64,000 nucleotides of DNA from Mycobacterium sp. IS-1742 (lineage in GTDB: Bacteria; Actinomycetota; Actinomycetes; Mycobacteriales; Mycobacteriaceae). The translations under genes and the position numbers were made by a program. The stretch covers positions 1 through 64,000 of the forward strand of contig NZ_LQIV01000015.1 in NCBI RefSeq assembly GCF_001500125.1. The letters run 5' to 3'. The notes beneath the pieces are model-generated. The model saw nothing but the letters and a program-made list of their open reading frames with translations. It did not search any database and was not told the DNA's origin. Shown one piece after another: positions 62,851 through 64,000 of the stretch; the stretch's first letter is position 1; each line of letters begins with the position of its first letter.

Positions 62851-64000
62851 GTGTCCACGGTCAACGGTCAGGTGTCCCACTGGTTCGACGGACTTCCGGC
62901 CTGCCGCGCGTCCCTGCCCGGGGAGCGTGAGGCCGACGTCTGCATCGTCGGCGCCGGCTACACCGGCCTGTGGACCGCCTACTACCTCAAGCGCGCCGAC
63001 CCGTCGCTGCGCGTCGCGGTCCTCGAAGCCCGGTTCGCCGGGTTCGGCGCGTCGGGGCGCAACGGGGGCTGGCTGTCGGGACTGGTGCCCGGCAACCGCG
63101 CCGCGATGGCCGCGCGCCACGGACGCGACGCCGTCGTGGCGTGGCAGCGGGCGCTCAACGAGACCGTCGACGAGGTCGCGGCCGTCGCCGCCGCCGAAGG
63201 GATCGACGCCGGCATCGTCAAGGGCGGGACGATGGAGATCGCCCGCAACCCCGCGCAGGCGAAGCGCCTGGCCGCCGACCTCGAGGAGGAGCGGCACTGG
63301 CAGGTCGACGGCATCACGCCGTTGACGAAAAACGAAGCAGCCGAACGCATCCGGTTCGACGGACTGGTGTCGGCGTACCACACCCCGCACTGCGCCCGCA
63401 TCCAGCCGGCCCGCCTCGCCCGAGGGCTGGCGGAGGCCGTCGAGCGCCTCGGCGTGCCGATCTACGAACAGTCACCGGTGACCGCGATCAGCCCCGGCCG
63501 GGCCGTCACCCCGCACGGCGCGGTGCGCGCCCCGGTCGTGCTGCGCGCCACCGAGGGTTTCACCGCGGTGCTGCCGGGCCTGCGCCGCCGCTGGCTGCCG
63601 ATGAACAGTTCGATGATCGCGACCGAACCGATCCCCGCCGAGCGGTGGGCGTCGATCGGATGGGACGGCTGCGAGACCGCCGGCGACACCGCGCACGGGT
63701 TCTTCTACGCCCAGCGCACCGTCGACGACCGGATCGCGATCGGCGGACGCAGTGTGCCGTACCGGTTCTCGTCGCGGATCGACGACGACGGGCGGGTGCC
63801 GCAACGGACGATCGGCCGACTGTCCGCCGTTCTGCACACCCTGCTGCCCCAGATCCGGGACGTGCCGATCGCCCACGGCTGGTGCGGTGTGCTCGCGGTG
63901 CCGCGGGACTGGGAATCGACCGTCACCTTCGACCGGACGAGCGGGCTGGGCTGGGCCGGCGGCTACGTCGGACACGGGGTCACGGCGACGAACCTGGCCG
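62851..64000 (+). CDS. FAD-dependent amine/amino-acid oxidoreductase, DadA-like (3' truncated by window)
   Basis: At least 383 residues, running off the right edge. The N-terminal FAD-binding motif is VCIVGAGYTGLWTAYYL (about residues 31-47), followed by GFGASGRNGGWLSG, the usual flavin-contacting GASGRNGG of the DAO/DadA family. The family oxidises amines or D-amino acids, for example gamma-glutamylputrescine. Later motifs FFYAQRTVDDRIAIGGRS and GLGWAGGYVGHGV belong to the C-terminal flavin region. The likely start is the GTG at 62851. The true substrate cannot be told. Confidence 0.87.
   Translation, partial: MSTVNGQVSHWFDGLPACRASLPGEREADVCIVGAGYTGLWTAYYLKRADPSLRVAVLEARFAGFGASGRNGGWLSGLVPGNRAAMAARHGRDAVVAWQRALNETVDEVAAVAAAEGIDAGIVKGGTMEIARNPAQAKRLAADLEEERHWQVDGITPLTKNEAAERIRFDGLVSAYHTPHCARIQPARLARGLAEAVERLGVPIYEQSPVTAISPGRAVTPHGAVRAPVVLRATEGFTAVLPGLRRRWLPMNSSMIATEPIPAERWASIGWDGCETAGDTAHGFFYAQRTVDDRIAIGGRSVPYRFSSRIDDDGRVPQRTIGRLSAVLHTLLPQIRDVPIAHGWCGVLAVPRDWESTVTFDRTSGLGWAGGYVGHGVTATNLA

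Overview
The window is high-GC actinobacterial chromosome, densely coded on both strands, most likely from a fast-growing Mycobacterium (Mycolicibacterium type). The case rests on two MmpL transporters, an MCE protein, an MPT63-like secreted protein, several F420/PPOX split-barrel flavoproteins, and a gene order from about 22.4 kb to 61.8 kb that recalls the M. tuberculosis segment Rv0120c-Rv0145 (fusA2, Rv0121c-type PPOX, treS, mak, fadE1, a TetR, a CYP138-like P450, msrA, a SnoaL-like protein, a Rv0139-like epimerase, a COG3315 methyltransferase), interrupted by accessory blocks. The species cannot be named. No tRNA, rRNA, CRISPR array or intact insertion sequence was seen.

0-6.3 kb: an MmpL gene, then a partner-switching stress module. 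A GAF-SpoIIE phosphatase gene overlaps a cobalamin-binding protein that carries the W-x9-EH signature of CarH/AerR light sensors. Divergent from them are a STAS anti-anti-sigma factor, a HATPase anti-sigma kinase and a second STAS protein preceded by a good SigF-type promoter (GTTT-N16-GGGTAA). Similar sequences precede several other genes in the window (12.7, 26.3 and 36.8 kb; weaker at 0.15, 26.7, 30.6 and 39.5 kb). The window may thus hold both a SigF control module and some of its targets.

6.3-21.7 kb: a P450/SnoaL pair behind a palindromic operator; a translationally coupled chain AraC-amidase-VOC-rhomboid; an MpaB-type oxygenase flanked by two related small membrane proteins; a second MmpL; a secreted phosphatase-fold protein; a DMT transporter; an orphan MceA-type protein.

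21.8-40.1 kb: EF-G2, a hydrolase, small secreted proteins, a b561-like cytochrome, orotate phosphoribosyltransferase, the trehalose-to-maltose-1-phosphate genes treS and mak, a two-subunit acyl-CoA dehydrogenase with a TetR regulator, a DUF5709 protein, GlgX and PncA.

40.1-48.3 kb: a five-gene overlapping membrane operon (multi-His polytopic protein, 56-aa membrane peptide, cupredoxin-like lipoprotein, second polytopic protein, PAS-ANTAR regulator) with no function known to me; then a zinc alcohol dehydrogenase, a DUF427 protein and FadE1.

48.3-64 kb: a small secreted protein with a paralogue at 62.5 kb; a 13E12/DUF222 remnant with a perfect LexA SOS box; a glycosyltransferase-methyltransferase-toroid operon whose operator resembles that of a TetR gene 5 kb away; TerC; another TetR/P450 pair with an operator cluster; msrA-msrB; a SnoaL-epimerase-Ddn-methyltransferase run; and the 5' part of a DadA-like oxidoreductase.
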